Shown here in pieces: positions 1 through 11,180 of a stretch of DNA of 64,000 nt (positions are counted from its first letter, which is position 1; every line of letters starts with the position of its first letter). Below the pieces are notes generated by a model. It had not been told where the DNA came from. It saw only the letters and a program-made list of their open reading frames with translations, and made no database searches. The DNA comes from Azolla caroliniana. Its lineage: Eukaryota; Polypodiophyta. The stretch covers positions 26,598,001 through 26,662,000 of the forward strand of contig JBHGNT010000002.1 in the NCBI GenBank assembly GCA_043228905.1, given 5' to 3'. Position numbers and translations under genes: made by a program.

Positions 1-1417
1 AACCCCGAGTGGAGTGGTCAAAGGTCCCTCCGGAGGCGCAGCTCTAGAAGAGTTGTCGCAGATGGTGCGAGATCTCCAAATCACAAAGGCCTAGACGGAC
101 AACGGTGAACAGTCTCGTGACCGAAGGCCGCTGGCGGGGCAACGGTGCATGTGGTGCGACGCGGTCGGCCACATCCGGAAAGAATGCGCGGGTTTCGCCG
201 AGGCACTCAAGACCAACATGGTGTACCTCTGGAACGGGCGGGTGCACGCGATCGAGACCCAGAAAGCCCTAGAGTTGAATGCGGGGCGTGACGGAATGAA
301 GCGGTTGATGGAAGAGGCCGCGACACGACATGCAGAGGCCGTTAACTACTCGGCATCGGCGGGAATTCGGGTCGGGGGCGATGAGGCCAGGAAAGCGAAG
401 GACTCTGGATTCTGGTCGCTGGTGCTAAAGGGTCTCTCCGGAGTACGACTGAAGAAGGAAGAGGCAAACCGTGCGGAACAACGGATCCGGGAGGTTACCG
501 GATGGGACGACCTGGTGGAAGAAAAGACTGGCTTCGTGGTAGCCGCATGCCAGAGCCACGAGGTTCTGGTAGAAGACAAGCACGCGGGAAAGGCCGGAGG
601 GGGCGGCCCCTCGCAACGGTATGAGACCCGGTTCGGACCGAAGCCGAATGAGGCCGCCAATGCCAGCACACCGGAGAAGAAGAAGCAGGCCGGTTTTCGG
701 CTGAGCACCGAAATCGAACGAACAACGAACCTGTGGAAGGTCCTGGAAGAGAGAATCCTCGACATCAAGGTCGAGTTGTCGTTATGGGAGGTGCTAGGGA
801 TCGCCAAGAAGGAGTTCCACGACTCCATCGTGGACTTGGTGAAGCGGAAGAGGCTCTCGACGGAGCCGGAACCGGAGAGGCCGGTGGAAGTGCGGACGAT
901 GCACTTAGAAGACACGACCCTAGAGGATGAGTTGGCGGAAAGCCACTACGCGAAGCCACATTGGGCTAGGGCCACTACAGAAACCCCTGTTCGGATCGGC
1001 GACATCCAGGAGCCGGTGGTGGCATTGGTAGACCATGGTTCGTAGATCAACCTGATGTCGATGGACTTCTATAAAAAGGGGAAATGGCCGATCAACACCA
1101 AGCATGGGTGGAAGATACGTGCGGCGACGCGCGCGATAGAGGAGCTGCATGGTGCGTGCCCGAACGTAAGCGTGAAGATCGACGACGTCGAGATAGATCA
1201 ACATTTCTTCGTGCAGGAGACTTCCTCGCACCCGGTAATTCTCGGCGAACCGTACATTATGGCAACACGCATGGAGATGAAGGTATTGGACAACGGTTCG
1301 GCGTATGCGCGCGTCAGGAGCCAAGACGGTCGACATTCTGTCCAATTCATGACAGTGCGACCCAACCACGAGAGGAACTGCGAGACCCTCGGCGGCGATA
1401 GCCGAGGGGATTTTTAG
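1..1417 (+). pseudogene. G1 gag-protease remnant
   Basis: C-terminal part of gag with a CCHC zinc knuckle (C-x2-C-x4-H-x4-C, 150-190), followed by a long charged linker and a retropepsin-like domain with active site Asp-His-Gly-Ser at 1031-1042. At least two in-frame nonsense codons: TAG at 92-94, where G2 has Arg, and TAG at 1043-1045, where G2 has Glu right after the active site. The frame otherwise stays open to the native terminator TAG at 1415-1417, reached through a run of five T. Gag would package the RNA; the protease would mature the polyprotein. Not functional as it stands. Confidence 0.88.
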
Positions 1418-4400
1418 AGAGGGCTATCAAGGCGTGGGGCCGCGATAGTCCGGACACCCAGGAAGAACCCCACACATGTACAGTAGGTAGGAAGTTTTGG
1501 CTCTCCGAAAATGAAGGTTCTATGTTAACTAGCATCAGTAGCCAGGAGAGGAAGCGAGCGGAGAGACGACTTAGGGTGTGTGGAATGCTCTCCCCCGACG
1601 AAGAAATTAGCGGCGCCGTGGAGGCGGTCTCTTTTGATGACACCTTGGGCGAATTACGAAAGGTGGTCGGTGAAGGCCTTAGCGAAGACCGGACCGTTCC
1701 GGTTAGCTCGATGGGAATTTATGAAGTCATCGGAGACTTCGGGGAGAGGATCGGGTCAGATCGAACGGCCCACATGGATACGAAGTATAAGATTGTGGAC
1801 CGGAAGGTGAGGCCAGTTGCGGCACCCTTGCCGGAGGGCAGCGGAGAGTGGATAAAAGGGGCCGCGTCGGACCCAAGTTTACGGAATCCAGCCGGCATAG
1901 GACACTGGTTCACCAACATAACGCTACGAGAGCTCAAGGTTGGTGGGGGTGGCTTTCTACTGCCGGAGGAGGAGGACCAGTTTCAGAGGATGCTCGGAAG
2001 GCACGGGAAGGCCTTCGCATTCTCGCCGGAGGAGATCGGGTGTGTAGACCTGACAATCGTCGAGCCAATGGTGATCTTCACGGTACCTCATGTGCCATGG
2101 AATCTCAAACCGATTCCGGTACCCAGAGCTCACATCCCGAAGCTGATGGAGCTACTGAAGCAGAAGGTGGAAATGGGCATCCTCGAACTGTTGAGTGCCC
2201 CATATTCGAATCGATGGTTCACGGTGCCAAAGAAGAACGACATGTTGCGCTTCGTACAAGACCTGCAACCGGTCAACAAGGTGACCATCCGTAACGTAGG
2301 AATCGGGCCGACCATAGACGAGTTCATGGAGGCCTTCGCCGGAAGGTCAATCTATTCGGTCGGTGATTTATACTCGGGGTACGACCAGTTCCAACTAGCC
2401 GTAGAGAGTAGGGACATCACGACAATGCGGACTCCTCTCCGCTTGGTGCGGATGTGTACCCTACCGCAAGGAGGAACAAATTCGGTGGCGCACATGGTGA
2501 ACGCAATGAACAAGGTGCTGAGGGACTGCATCCTGGACATCACTATGTCGTTCCTAGACGACGTACCGATAAAAGGGTGTCCGGTTGAGGATACAGACGA
2601 AACGGTCAGGCCAGATGGATGCTGGAGGTTCGTCGTGAACCACATCAATGATTGTGATAAGGTGCTGCAGAGGCTCGAGAGTGCGCGGCTCACCTTCTCC
2701 AGAGAGAAATCAACGTTCGGGCAAACGAAGATCCTGGTAGTCGGAACCCTGTGCGGGCCCTATGGCCGAAAACTGTCCCCAGCAAAGGTAGAAGCCATCT
2801 CCGTGATGAAGTGCGATTGCGGGTCGGTTATGGAGGTCTGCAAATTCTTGGGTGCGTGCGCGTTCTACCACATCTGGAATCCGCACTACGCACATGTCGC
2901 GGAACCGCTCTACAGGCTATTGAAGAAAGGGCGTAGGTTCGAGTGGAGGACGGAGCACACAGAGTCGGTCCGGAGACTGAAGGAGGCGCTTGTTGCGGCA
3001 CCGGCTCTCCGGAAAGTGGTTTACGGCAAGGAAGTCCCCATCTATGTGACAGTGGACACGAGCCCGACTGGGATCGGGTGGGTGATCAGTCAGGAGGACA
3101 AAGACGGCATACGGTTCCCGATCTGGTTCAGGGCGAAGGTATTGAGGATACACCCAAGTTAAGTGCGAGCTATGGGGTATCGTTTCGGCAGTTAAGGCCA
3201 ACAAAGACTATATGATCGGGACGGAAGTAATCATTGAGATGGATTGCCTACCGATTCTCGATATGGTTTCTGTATGCGCGATGCCAGACCTGGCAATGGT
3301 CCGGTGGACAGCGTATGTCAAGTCCCTGAATCTGGAAATACGCCATTACCGAAATGCTTTCGAGGGCGCGGTTCATCGACGAGGACGACGGTTTTGGAAG
3401 ACGAAGAATTCGGCGAGGACTTATTTGGATCAACTAGCGTGACAACAAGAAAGGGGAGCACTCCGGTGCTAAACAAATTCGATGAGAGTGGCTCTAAATC
3501 GGGAGGTTCCTACGGACGATGATGCCGGACGTGGCATGGATGAGAGAAGAGGCCTGCTAGGTGCGGAAGAAGGCGTACCGGTTCTTCCCACGGGACATGG
3601 GCCACATTCGAGAAGCTTAAGGGGAAGTACTAGTGGCCGAGACTATACCTGGACGTGCATCGGTTTGTAATGACTTGCGAAAGCTGTCAGATGCACTCCA
3701 TAGTCTGACATCGAGACGAGCTTCACCCGACCTACCCTCCAACCGTCCACTTCAAGTGGATGGTGGATTTGGTGACGATGCTGATGGGGGTAGGGCAGAT
3801 GCGATATTTGGTGCTGGCTTGGGAGGACCTGACGAACCTGGTGGAAGGCCGAGTGTTGTAGAACAAAACAACCGCAACTGTGTGCTGATTTCTGATCGAA
3901 GAAGTGGTATGCCGGTATGGATGCATAAGTAAGATCATGGCCGACCACGGGGAATTGGACGCGTGAGAGGCAGAGGAGCTGTTTGACCAGCTAGGGGTTA
4001 AACTCTCGCTCGCCACAGCGTACAATCCGGAGGCTAACGGGAAGGTGGAACGCAGACACGGGCTGATCGTCAAAGCGTTAGTACGGGCGTGTGGAGGCCA
4101 TGTCAGGAATTGGCCGCGGCTCCTACCCTATGCGTTGTGGGCGGACCGGACTACGCACAATTCGGTAACGGGGTTCATGCCGGTGGAACTAATGTACGGG
4201 CAGAAGCCGATCATGCCGGTGGAACGGACGATTTCTTCGTGGGCCGCGGTGGGCTAGAAGGACGAAATGAGCTGGGAAGAGTTGTTGGCGGCGCAGATCC
4301 GGCAACTTGAGTGGAAGTCGAAGGACGTGGAACGGGCGAGGGAGAAGCTGCGCGCGACATGGGAACGAAACAAAACCTAGTTCAACCGGACGGATCGGCT

Positions 4401-4664
4401 ATGACAGAAGAAGATCGAGGAAGGCGACTAGGTGTTGGTTTATGACAACAACCTCGACAACCAGCACAAGGCGACCCGCAAATTTGCGAGGAGATGGTTC
4501 GGGGCCTATACGGTGACGAGCATGAATGACAACGGCGCGTACCATCTTGCGGAGCTCGACGAGACACGATTAGCGGTGCCGGTAGCTAGGAAGCGGATTA
4601 AAGCATTCAAGAAGCGGTACGAAGACAAGCCGAAGCGGGGGAGCGATAACGACGACGATCAGTT
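1414..4664 (+). pseudogene. G1 pol remnant (RT, RNase H, integrase)
   Basis: Begins in the -1 frame at the gag-pro terminator and stays open to 3162. It shows RT motifs in order: VNKVTIRN, DLYSGYDQF, LPQGGTNS and the catalytic FLDD at 2551-2562. RNase H starts at about 3037 (VDTSPTGIGW). A deletion near 3150 removes the segment before the RNase H Glu and shifts the frame. Integrase is recognisable only in pieces, for example the Cys-Glu-Ser-Cys half of the zinc finger near 3670-3700 and a core fragment at 4045-4257. The C-terminal DNQHKATRKFARRWFG motif lies near 4450-4500. No chromodomain is visible. Confidence 0.87.
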
Positions 4665-4814
4665 CGGCGGGGTGCAGCATGTGTGCTCACCCTTGTACAT
4701 TTAGTGTGAATAACGAGGGCGCCTTTATGGCGCCGAAGAGTAGCCCAGTCGGGACAGACGATCCCATGTAAGTCGGGATTTATCCCACATTGTAACACAT
4801 CCCTCTCCTTGTTC

Positions 4815-4821
4815 TATAAAA
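4815..4821 (+). promoter_or_regulatory. TATA box of LTR-A copy 1
   Basis: TATAAAA preceded by a CT-rich stretch and followed by a purine-rich tract. The same arrangement occurs at 23095-23101 in the second LTR-A copy. This is the expected position of the U3/R promoter core in an LTR; activity is inferred. Confidence 0.6.
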
Positions 4822-4888
4822 GGAAGGGAGCGCCCTTTGTGAAAGGGTTGTTTTGTGTTAGAGGGTATACCGTTAGGTTTAGAGTTAG

Positions 4889-4922
4889 TCTTCTTCTTCT
4901 TCTTCTTCTTCTTCTTCTTCTT
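4889..4922 (+). repeat. (TTC)n microsatellite inside LTR-A
   Basis: About 11 TTC units in the transcribed part of the LTR. The matching array at 23173-23212 is longer by two units, so the locus has slipped since the two LTRs were identical. Confidence 0.9.
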
Positions 4923-5240
4923 GGCGGGGAGGTCGACCGTTGAGGGTTGTCTCTGCTAGGTCTCCTGTGCAAGACCCCGCTCCGCATGACGAGCCCGAGA
5001 GCTCCCCGGACGGCGGCTTGGCAGCAGACTGCTGCTGTAACCTACCCTACCATGGTCCGGCTCGAAGCTAGGATTGTATTCTTCCCCTTTGTAATATACA
5101 TACTAGTATCCATCTGTGCATACTCGTGTCTTTGTTTGTATGGGTGTTTTGGTGTTCCCTTCCCTTCGTTTCTGTACATAAGGGCGTGAGTTGGTTCGGT
5201 GCGGTGTGTGTGTGGGTGTGAGTCGGAGTCAAGCGCGCGT

Positions 5241-5873
5241 TGTCGAGGTATTCCTCGCGGATGCGTGAAATGAGGCGGGACCTCGGGGGTCTTGCACCGA
5301 AAAGCAAGAGAGAAAGGAGAAGGGAAGAGACCCACTACGTGCGAGCGCAGATTCTCGGTGACACGGCCCTCGACACAAAGACGCGAGTGGGACACCGACG
5401 TAGAGAGACACGAATGTATGTATATATATATTAACAAGGACAAACAACAAGAAGCACGAAGTTGGTTACAACCGAACAGGCCGACGAACAGATGTCGATG
5501 CCTGTTCGTAAACGCACAGAAAGAAAGGAGTAGGTTGGAGGTGCTGCCGGAAGCACTCGGGCATTCCTCAGAGGAGCGCGAGCCTCCCGAAACCTGCACA
5601 GAAAGAAGCTATGGAGTTTTGAAAGAGAGAGAAGCCTTCAGCCGACAACCCGACAACACTTCGTCCTCTCTAACCGCGAACCCTTCCTCCCTCCTCCCCT
5701 CCTCGTCTCCCTCCTTTTATAGGCAAGGAAGGAGCCGTTTCCCATTAACTTCCTACCTACCGAATCTACCTACCTAGGATCTTCTATGTACAACATAAGG
5801 CGTACGTGCATGAAGAGCCGGTTCCTACGCTCTGGTGCACCGATTCCGCTTGTGGACGGTTTTCTTCACGACA
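5241..5873 (-). repeat. G3 3' LTR (633 bp)
   Basis: Pairs with 18598-19222 at roughly 96% by eye; an ~8-bp indel lies in the CT-rich part near 5695. It ends in the inverted repeat TGTCG/CGACA. A reverse-strand TATA box (TTTTATA on +) sits at 5715-5721. Directly right of it, 5874-5900 reads as the reverse complement of a polypurine tract (GGTGGGGGCGAA before TGTCG). Confidence 0.93.
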
Positions 5874-5946
5874 TTCGCCCCCACCTAACCGCGCATCCAC
5901 CGGCATGCGCCAAATTGAGTTGGGACGGAGAAAACCCGTCCAGCCT

Positions 5947-8900
5947 TCATTCCCCGCCCGTCGGTTCTTCCTCGGTTTTGGATCGTTCGTCGTCGCGGTC
6001 CAGGTTAACCGGATCCGGCTCGTCGTCGTGACGCTTCTTGAACGCTTTGATCCGCTTCCCAACTACCGGCATCGCCATTCTCGTGCCGTCGAGTTCCACC
6101 AGATGGTACGTCCCGTTGTCGTTGGCGCTTTGTACCACGTAAGGCCCGAACCACCTTCTTGCGAACTTCCGTGTCGCTCGGTGCTGGTTGTCGAGGCTGC
6201 TGTCGTAGACTAGCACCCAGTCACCTTCCTTGATCTTCTCCGGTCGGAGCCGGTGCGTTCGGTCGAACCGGGCTTTGTTCCTCATCCTTGCATCCCGAAG
6301 CTTTCCCGCAGCCTGCTCCACGTCCTCCGGCCTTCGCTCTAGCTGACGTATGCGCGCCGCCAATAGTTCCTCCCGGCTCATCTCGTCTCTCCAGTCCACG
6401 GTTGCCTATGAGAAGATCGTACGTTCCATCGGCATGATCGGCTTCTGCCCAAACATGAGCTCTGCTGGCATGAATCCGGTTACCGAACTGTGCGTAGTTT
6501 GGTCAGCCCACAACGCGTAAGGCAGCAGCTGCGGCCAGTTCCCGACTTGCCCACCGCATGCCCGAACTAACGCCTTGACGATCGGTCCGTGACCACGCTC
6601 CACCTTTCCATTCGCCTCCGGATTGTACGCAGTGGTAAGCGAGAGCTTGACTCCTAGCTGGTCGAACAGCTCCTTGGCCTCTTCGGCGTCCAACTCCCCA
6701 CGATTAGCCACGATCTTCCCGACGCACCCATACCGGCATATCACGTCCTCAATCAGGAACCGACATACGGCCGCGGTCGTTTTGTTCTCAAGGGCTCGGC
6801 CTTCCACCTGGTTCGTCAGATCTTCCCGAGCTAGGACCACATACCGCATCTGTCCTACTCCCATCGGCATCGTCACCAGGTCTACCATTCATTTGAAGTG
6901 GATGGTCGGAGGGTACGTAGGGTGAAGCTCGTCCCGATGTCGGACTACGGAGTGCATCTGACAACTCTCGCAAGTTGTCATGAACCAATGCACGTCCCGG
7001 CTACCAGTACTTCCCCTTTATCTTCTCGAACGTGGCCCACGTTCCACGGTGTCCAACACAAGGGCTGTCGTGGTAGGCCGTCAGCAGCTCCTCCTGTTCT
7101 TCATTTCATCGCCACCACCCGGAGCGGGACGCCGTTCCTCTTCTTCGGGTGCTTCCATAAGTATCCGTCCCGGAGAAAGAATCGGTATGCTTTCTTCCGG
7201 ATCCGGTTGGTCTCGTCCCTCGTCCACGACGCATCCGGCGTCATTGTCCTCAAGAAACCACCGATCTGGAGCCACTCGCCGTCGTACTTGCTCTCGTCGA
7301 AGCCGTTAAACGCCGGAGTGCTCGTCCCATCGGTCGTCACGTACGCTGCCTCGAAGAAGTCCACCCCGACTTCTTCGTCCTCCGAAACCATGCCGCCCTC
7401 GTCATCAAACCTCGCCCTCAAAAGCATGTCGGCCATGGCGTTGTCCTTTCCGGAAATGTGTCGTATTTCCGGGTCCAGGGGCTTGATGTACGCTATCCAC
7501 CTGAGCATCGCCAAGTCCGGTGTTGCGCATCCGGAAACCATGCCGAGAATTGGCAGGCAATCCGTCTCGATAATCACTTCTGTCCCGATCAGGTAGTCTT
7601 TGTCGGCCTTTATTGCCGAAACGATACCCTAGAGTTCACGTTTAACTTGGGCGTACCCTCGTTGTCGCTCACTGAGGACCTTCGCGCCGAATCGGATCGG
7701 GAACCGAATGTCGGCCTCGTCTTCTTGGTTGAAGACCCATCCGATCCCGGTCGGACTCGTATCCACCGTTATGTATACCGGGGTACCCTTCCCGTAGACA
7801 GCCTTCCAGAGCGCTGGTGCTGCCGCAAGAGCTTCCTTCAGCTTCCGGACCGACTCCGTGTGCTCATCTCGCCACTCGAATTTTCGCCCTTTCTTCAGCA
7901 ACCCGTATAGCGGGTCCGCAATGTGGGCGTAATGCGGGATCCATATGTGGTAGAATGCGCACGCCCCCAGGAACCTCCGAACTTCCGTAACCGAGCTACA
8001 GTCGGTCTTCATCGCGGAGATGGCTTCTACCTTTGCCAGAGACGGCTTCCGGCCATATGGTCCACATAAGTGTCCGACCACCAGGATTTCTGATTGCCCG
8101 AAGGCCGATTTCTCCCCGGAGAAGGTGAGCCTCGCACCCTGTAACCTTTGTAGCACCTTCTCGCAGTCGTTGATGTGTGTTGCCACGAATCGCCGGTACC
8201 CGTCCGGCCCAAGTGTCTCGTCCTTCACTTCCACCGGGCACCCTTTTATCAAGATGTCGTCTATAAATGGCATGGTGATGTCCGGGATGCAATCCCTCAG
8301 TACCTTGTTCATTGCATTCACCATGTGGGCCACCGAGTTGGTCCCTCCTTGTGGCAGGGTACACATTCGTACTAGGCCGAGGGGAGTTCGCATCGTCGTA
8401 ATGTCTCTGCTCTCCATGGCTAGCTGGAACTGGTCGTACCCCGAGTACAGATCACCGACCGAATAAATCGACCTTCCGGCGAAGGCCTCCACGAACTCGT
8501 CTATGGTCGGTCCGATTCCTACGTTCCGAATGGTCACTTTGTTGACCGACTGCAGGTCTTAAATGAAGCGCAATGTTCCGTTTTTCTTTTGTACGGTAAA
8601 CCATCGGTTCGAGTATGGGGCACTTGACGGTTCGAGAATGCCCATATCGACTTTCTGCCTCAATAGCTCCATCAACTTCGGGATGTGAGCTCTCGGTACT
8701 GGAATCGGCTTGAGATTCCACGGTACATGCGGTACCGTGAATATGACCATTGGCTCCACGATTGTCGGACTACGCACCCGATCTCTCCCGGTGAGAATGC
8801 GAAAGCTTTCCCGTGCCGTCCGAGCATTCTCCGAAACCGGTCTTCCTCCGCCGGCAGTAGGAACCCGCCCCCACCGATTTTGAGCTCCCGGAGCGTCCCG

Positions 8901-9454
8901 TCGGTGAAGGTGTGTCCTATGCAGACTGTATCTCGTAAACTGGGGTCCGACGCAACCCCTCTGATTCGGGACTCGCTGCCCTCCGGTAAGGGTGCCGCGA
9001 CTGGCCTTACCTTCCGGGCCACAGTCTTGTACTTCGTGCTAACTCGGGCTGTCCAATCCGACCCAAGCCCCTGGCTGAAGTTCGCGATGACTTCGTACAT
9101 CTCTTCGGAACATACTGGTATCGTCCGGTCTTCGTTAAGGTCTTCTCCGGCTACCTTCCTCAGCATTCCCAAGGTGTCGTCGAAGGAGACCGCCTCCACG
9201 GCTCTGCTGATTTCCTCGTCCGGGCCGAGAACTCCGCACGCTCGAAGTCGCACTTCCGCCCTTGTCTTTTCTTGGCCAACGATGCCGACTATCATAAATC
9301 CTCCGTTGTTGGAGAAGCAAAATTTCCTACGTATCGTACAGGGTTCCTTCGGTTTCGGTTCTATCGTACAGCCGTGGGTCTTTCCCGAGTGTCCGGGCTG
9401 TCTCGGCCCCACGCCTTGGCAGCCCTCTCTAAAAATCCTCCCGGTTCTCGCCAC
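5947..9454 (-). pseudogene. G3 pol remnant (RT, RNase H, integrase)
   Basis: Colinear with G2 pol. From right to left: the leader after the gag stop (9454), RT with FLDD replaced by FIDD near 8260, RNase H (7600-7800), the RH-IN linker, integrase zinc finger and core (6406-7000), and a C-terminal WFGPY motif near 6140. Lesions: a 1-nt frameshift near 8775, a CAG-to-TAA change at 8559-8561, a TGG-to-TAG change at 7629-7631, a frameshift near 7100, and further breaks in integrase. Each is isolated, so the element decayed by point mutation after insertion. Confidence 0.9.
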
Positions 9455-10482
9455 TGAGGGATTCGCGGTTTCGCTCGTGGTTCGGTCGCACCGTCAGAAA
9501 TTGGACCGAATGGCGCCCGTCCTGGCTTTTGACCCTCGCGTAGGCCGAACCGTTGTCCAGCACCTTGGTCTCCATCCGCGCCGCCGTGATGTATGGTTCC
9601 CCTAATATGACCGGGTGCGAGGACGTCTCCTGTACGAAGAAGTGTTGGTCAATCTCACGTCGCCGATCTTGACCCGCACGTTCGGGCAGGCCCCGTGCAG
9701 TTCCTCGGTGGCGCGCGTCGACGCCCGTATCTTCCACCCGTGCTTGGTGTTGATCGGCCACTTTTCTTTCTTATAGAAGTCCATGGACATCAGGTTTATT
9801 TCCGAACCGTGGTCCACCAATGCCACCACCGGTTACTGAACATCTCCGATCTTTACCGGGGTCTCCATGGTCGCTCGGGCCCAGTGTGGCCTCGAATAGT
9901 GGCTCTCCGCCCACTAATCTTCCAGCGCCAAGTCGTCGATGTGCGTCGTCCGCACCTCCACCGGTCTCTCCGGTTCCGTCTCCGTCGACAGCCTCTTCCG
10001 CTTCACCAAGTCCACAATGGAATCGTGGAACTCCTTAGCGATCCCTAGCACCTCCCGCAATGACATCTCCACTTTGCTGTCGAGGATCCGCTCTTCTAGG
10101 ACCTTTCGCAGGTCCGTGGTCCTTTCTATTTCCGTCCCCAGTCGGTATCCGCCCTTCCTGGGGTTATCGTGCGCGTTGGACCCACCGGCATCGTTCCGTC
10201 GTTGCCCGAATCGGGACTCGTATCATTGTGAGGGCCCGACCGCTCCGGCTTTCCCCACTCGTTTGTCTTCCACCAGAGCCTCGTAGTTCCGGCAGGCGGC
10301 TTCTACGAAGCCCGTCTTCTCCTCGACCGGGTCGCTCCACCCGGTTATTTCCCGGACACGGTTCTCAGCGCGGTCCGCTTCATCTTCCCTCAGCCGTGCG
10401 CCGGCGAGGCCTTCCAGCATTGCCGACCAGAATCCGTCTTTGCTCTCCTTTCGGGCCTCGCTGCCCCCGACCCGAATACCGA
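9429..10482 (-). pseudogene. G3 gag-protease, 3' part (right of the G2 insertion in reading order)
   Basis: Continues the gag linker after the G2 insertion point, then the protease with Asp-His-Gly-Ser near 9795-9810. It ends at the same TTTTT-TAG terminator as the other copies (TAG on - strand at 9431-9429). Nonsense TGA at 10223-10225 replaces Arg, and a small deletion near 9650 breaks the protease C-terminus. Joined in silico to 17496-18554 it restores one continuous gag reading frame across the insertion point. Confidence 0.85.
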
Positions 10483-11138
10483 TGTCGTGAAGAAAACCGT
10501 CCAAGGGTGGAATTGGGGCACCAAGGCGTGGGAACCGGCTCTTCATGCGCGTGCGCGCCAAGTTGTACATAGAGAGGGGTTAGGTACCTAGGAGGATCGA
10601 AGCGGTTAGATACGGTAGGTAGAAATTTAATGCCGAACGGCTCCGTCTGGACCTATAAAAGGAGGAGGACGGGGAAGAAGAAGGGATCGGGACTTGGCGA
10701 GGACGAAGTGCTGTCGAACTGCGAAGAGGCTCTTCTTTCCTGGAGAGAAGATCGTCGGACGCTGCAGAGCCTGGGGATTCGTCGTTTCTGCTGCGTAGGA
10801 AGCCCGAGTGCTTCCGGCAGAGACACTCCTCTTCTGTGACATTCTGCTCCTGTGGGTGCGTGAGTGGGACCCGTGTTGGGACCCTTGCCGGCGTGCCGGT
10901 TGTAAATGACAGTTTGTATTCTCTGTTTAATTGAAGTCTAGCAGTCTCGTCCTTTCTTGCTCTTGTTGTCTCCCTCGTCTCTTGTGCAGTCGGTCTTTCA
11001 CACACACACACACACACGAATACACACCGGCATGCTCTTCTCCTCCATCTTCTTCGTTCTCACTCTCACTCTCTCCTTGGTTCGAGACCCCCGTGGTCCC
11101 GCCTCTGTTCCTACACGTACCCGCGGAAGACCGCGACA
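10483..11138 (+). repeat. G2 5' LTR
   Basis: 656 bp, starts TGTCGTGAAG and ends ACCGCGACA. It contains a TATA box at 10654-10660, a (CA)n run near 11000-11018 and CT-rich leader sequence before the 3' end. The end segment GAGACCCCCGTGGTCCCGCC recurs in LTR-A and, with changes, in the LTRs of G3 and G5, which ties the elements into one superfamily. Confidence 0.95.
10654..10660 (+). promoter_or_regulatory. TATA box in G2 5' LTR
   Basis: TATAAAA followed by GGAGGAGGACGGGG, about 170 bp into the LTR. The identical motif lies at 17008-17014 in the 3' LTR. It would place the start of the genomic RNA shortly downstream; this is inferred from position only. Confidence 0.6.
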
Positions 11139-11142
11139 TCTT

Positions 11143-11160
11143 TGGTGAACCCGACGTGAA
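11143..11160 (+). other. G2 primer-binding site (18 nt)
   Basis: TGGTGAACCCGACGTGAA lies four bases after the LTR. The same 18 bases follow the 5' LTRs of G3 (18577-18594, - strand) and G4 (19363-19380), and a two-base variant follows that of G5. It begins with TGG, complementary to a tRNA CCA end, but is not the initiator-Met site. The primer tRNA is not identified. Confidence 0.85.
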
Positions 11161-11180
11161 CAGGCGGCAGAGGAGTGATA

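Larger units (their letters stand above)
1..4664 (+). mobile_element. G1: decayed Ty3/gypsy element, 5' end outside window
   Basis: Gag-protease-RT-RNase H-integrase order on the + strand, colinear with the intact copy G2 over its whole length. The 5' LTR, PBS and start of gag lie left of the window. Nonsense codons, a break in RNase H and heavy decay of integrase make it non-functional. The right end is abrupt: the pol C-terminus (an acidic Asp-rich tail) runs straight into LTR sequence at 4665. The polypurine tract and the first ~51 bp of the LTR are missing, so a deletion has fused G1 to the LTR of G4. Confidence 0.9.
4665..5240 (+). repeat. LTR-A copy 1, left part (5' LTR of G4, clipped, split by G3)
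   Basis: About 575 bp match the LTR at 22945-23530 base for base apart from scattered substitutions. It contains a TATA box, a TTC microsatellite and a downstream CT/GT-rich leader. Relative to the complete copy it lacks the first ~51 bp. It stops at 5240 where G3 begins, and resumes at 19223. It works either as the 3' LTR left to G1 or as the 5' LTR of G4; the PBS just after its right part (19363) makes the second reading certain for G4. Confidence 0.88.

Noticed and set aside
346-915. Antisense open frame of 189 codons opposite G1 gag
   Set aside because: It mirrors the gag coding strand; GC-rich codon bias keeps the opposite strand open. The same shadows recur in G2 (11336-12034, 13231-13992) and G3.
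4700-5240. Host gene promoter with TATA box
   Set aside because: The same segment recurs at 22945-23530 as an LTR; the TATA box belongs to the retrotransposon.
5042-5599. 185-codon reverse frame across the LTR-A/G3 LTR boundary
   Set aside because: It spans an insertion joint between two LTRs, so it cannot be an ancestral gene. The copy near 18600-18956 is likewise LTR sequence preceding gag.
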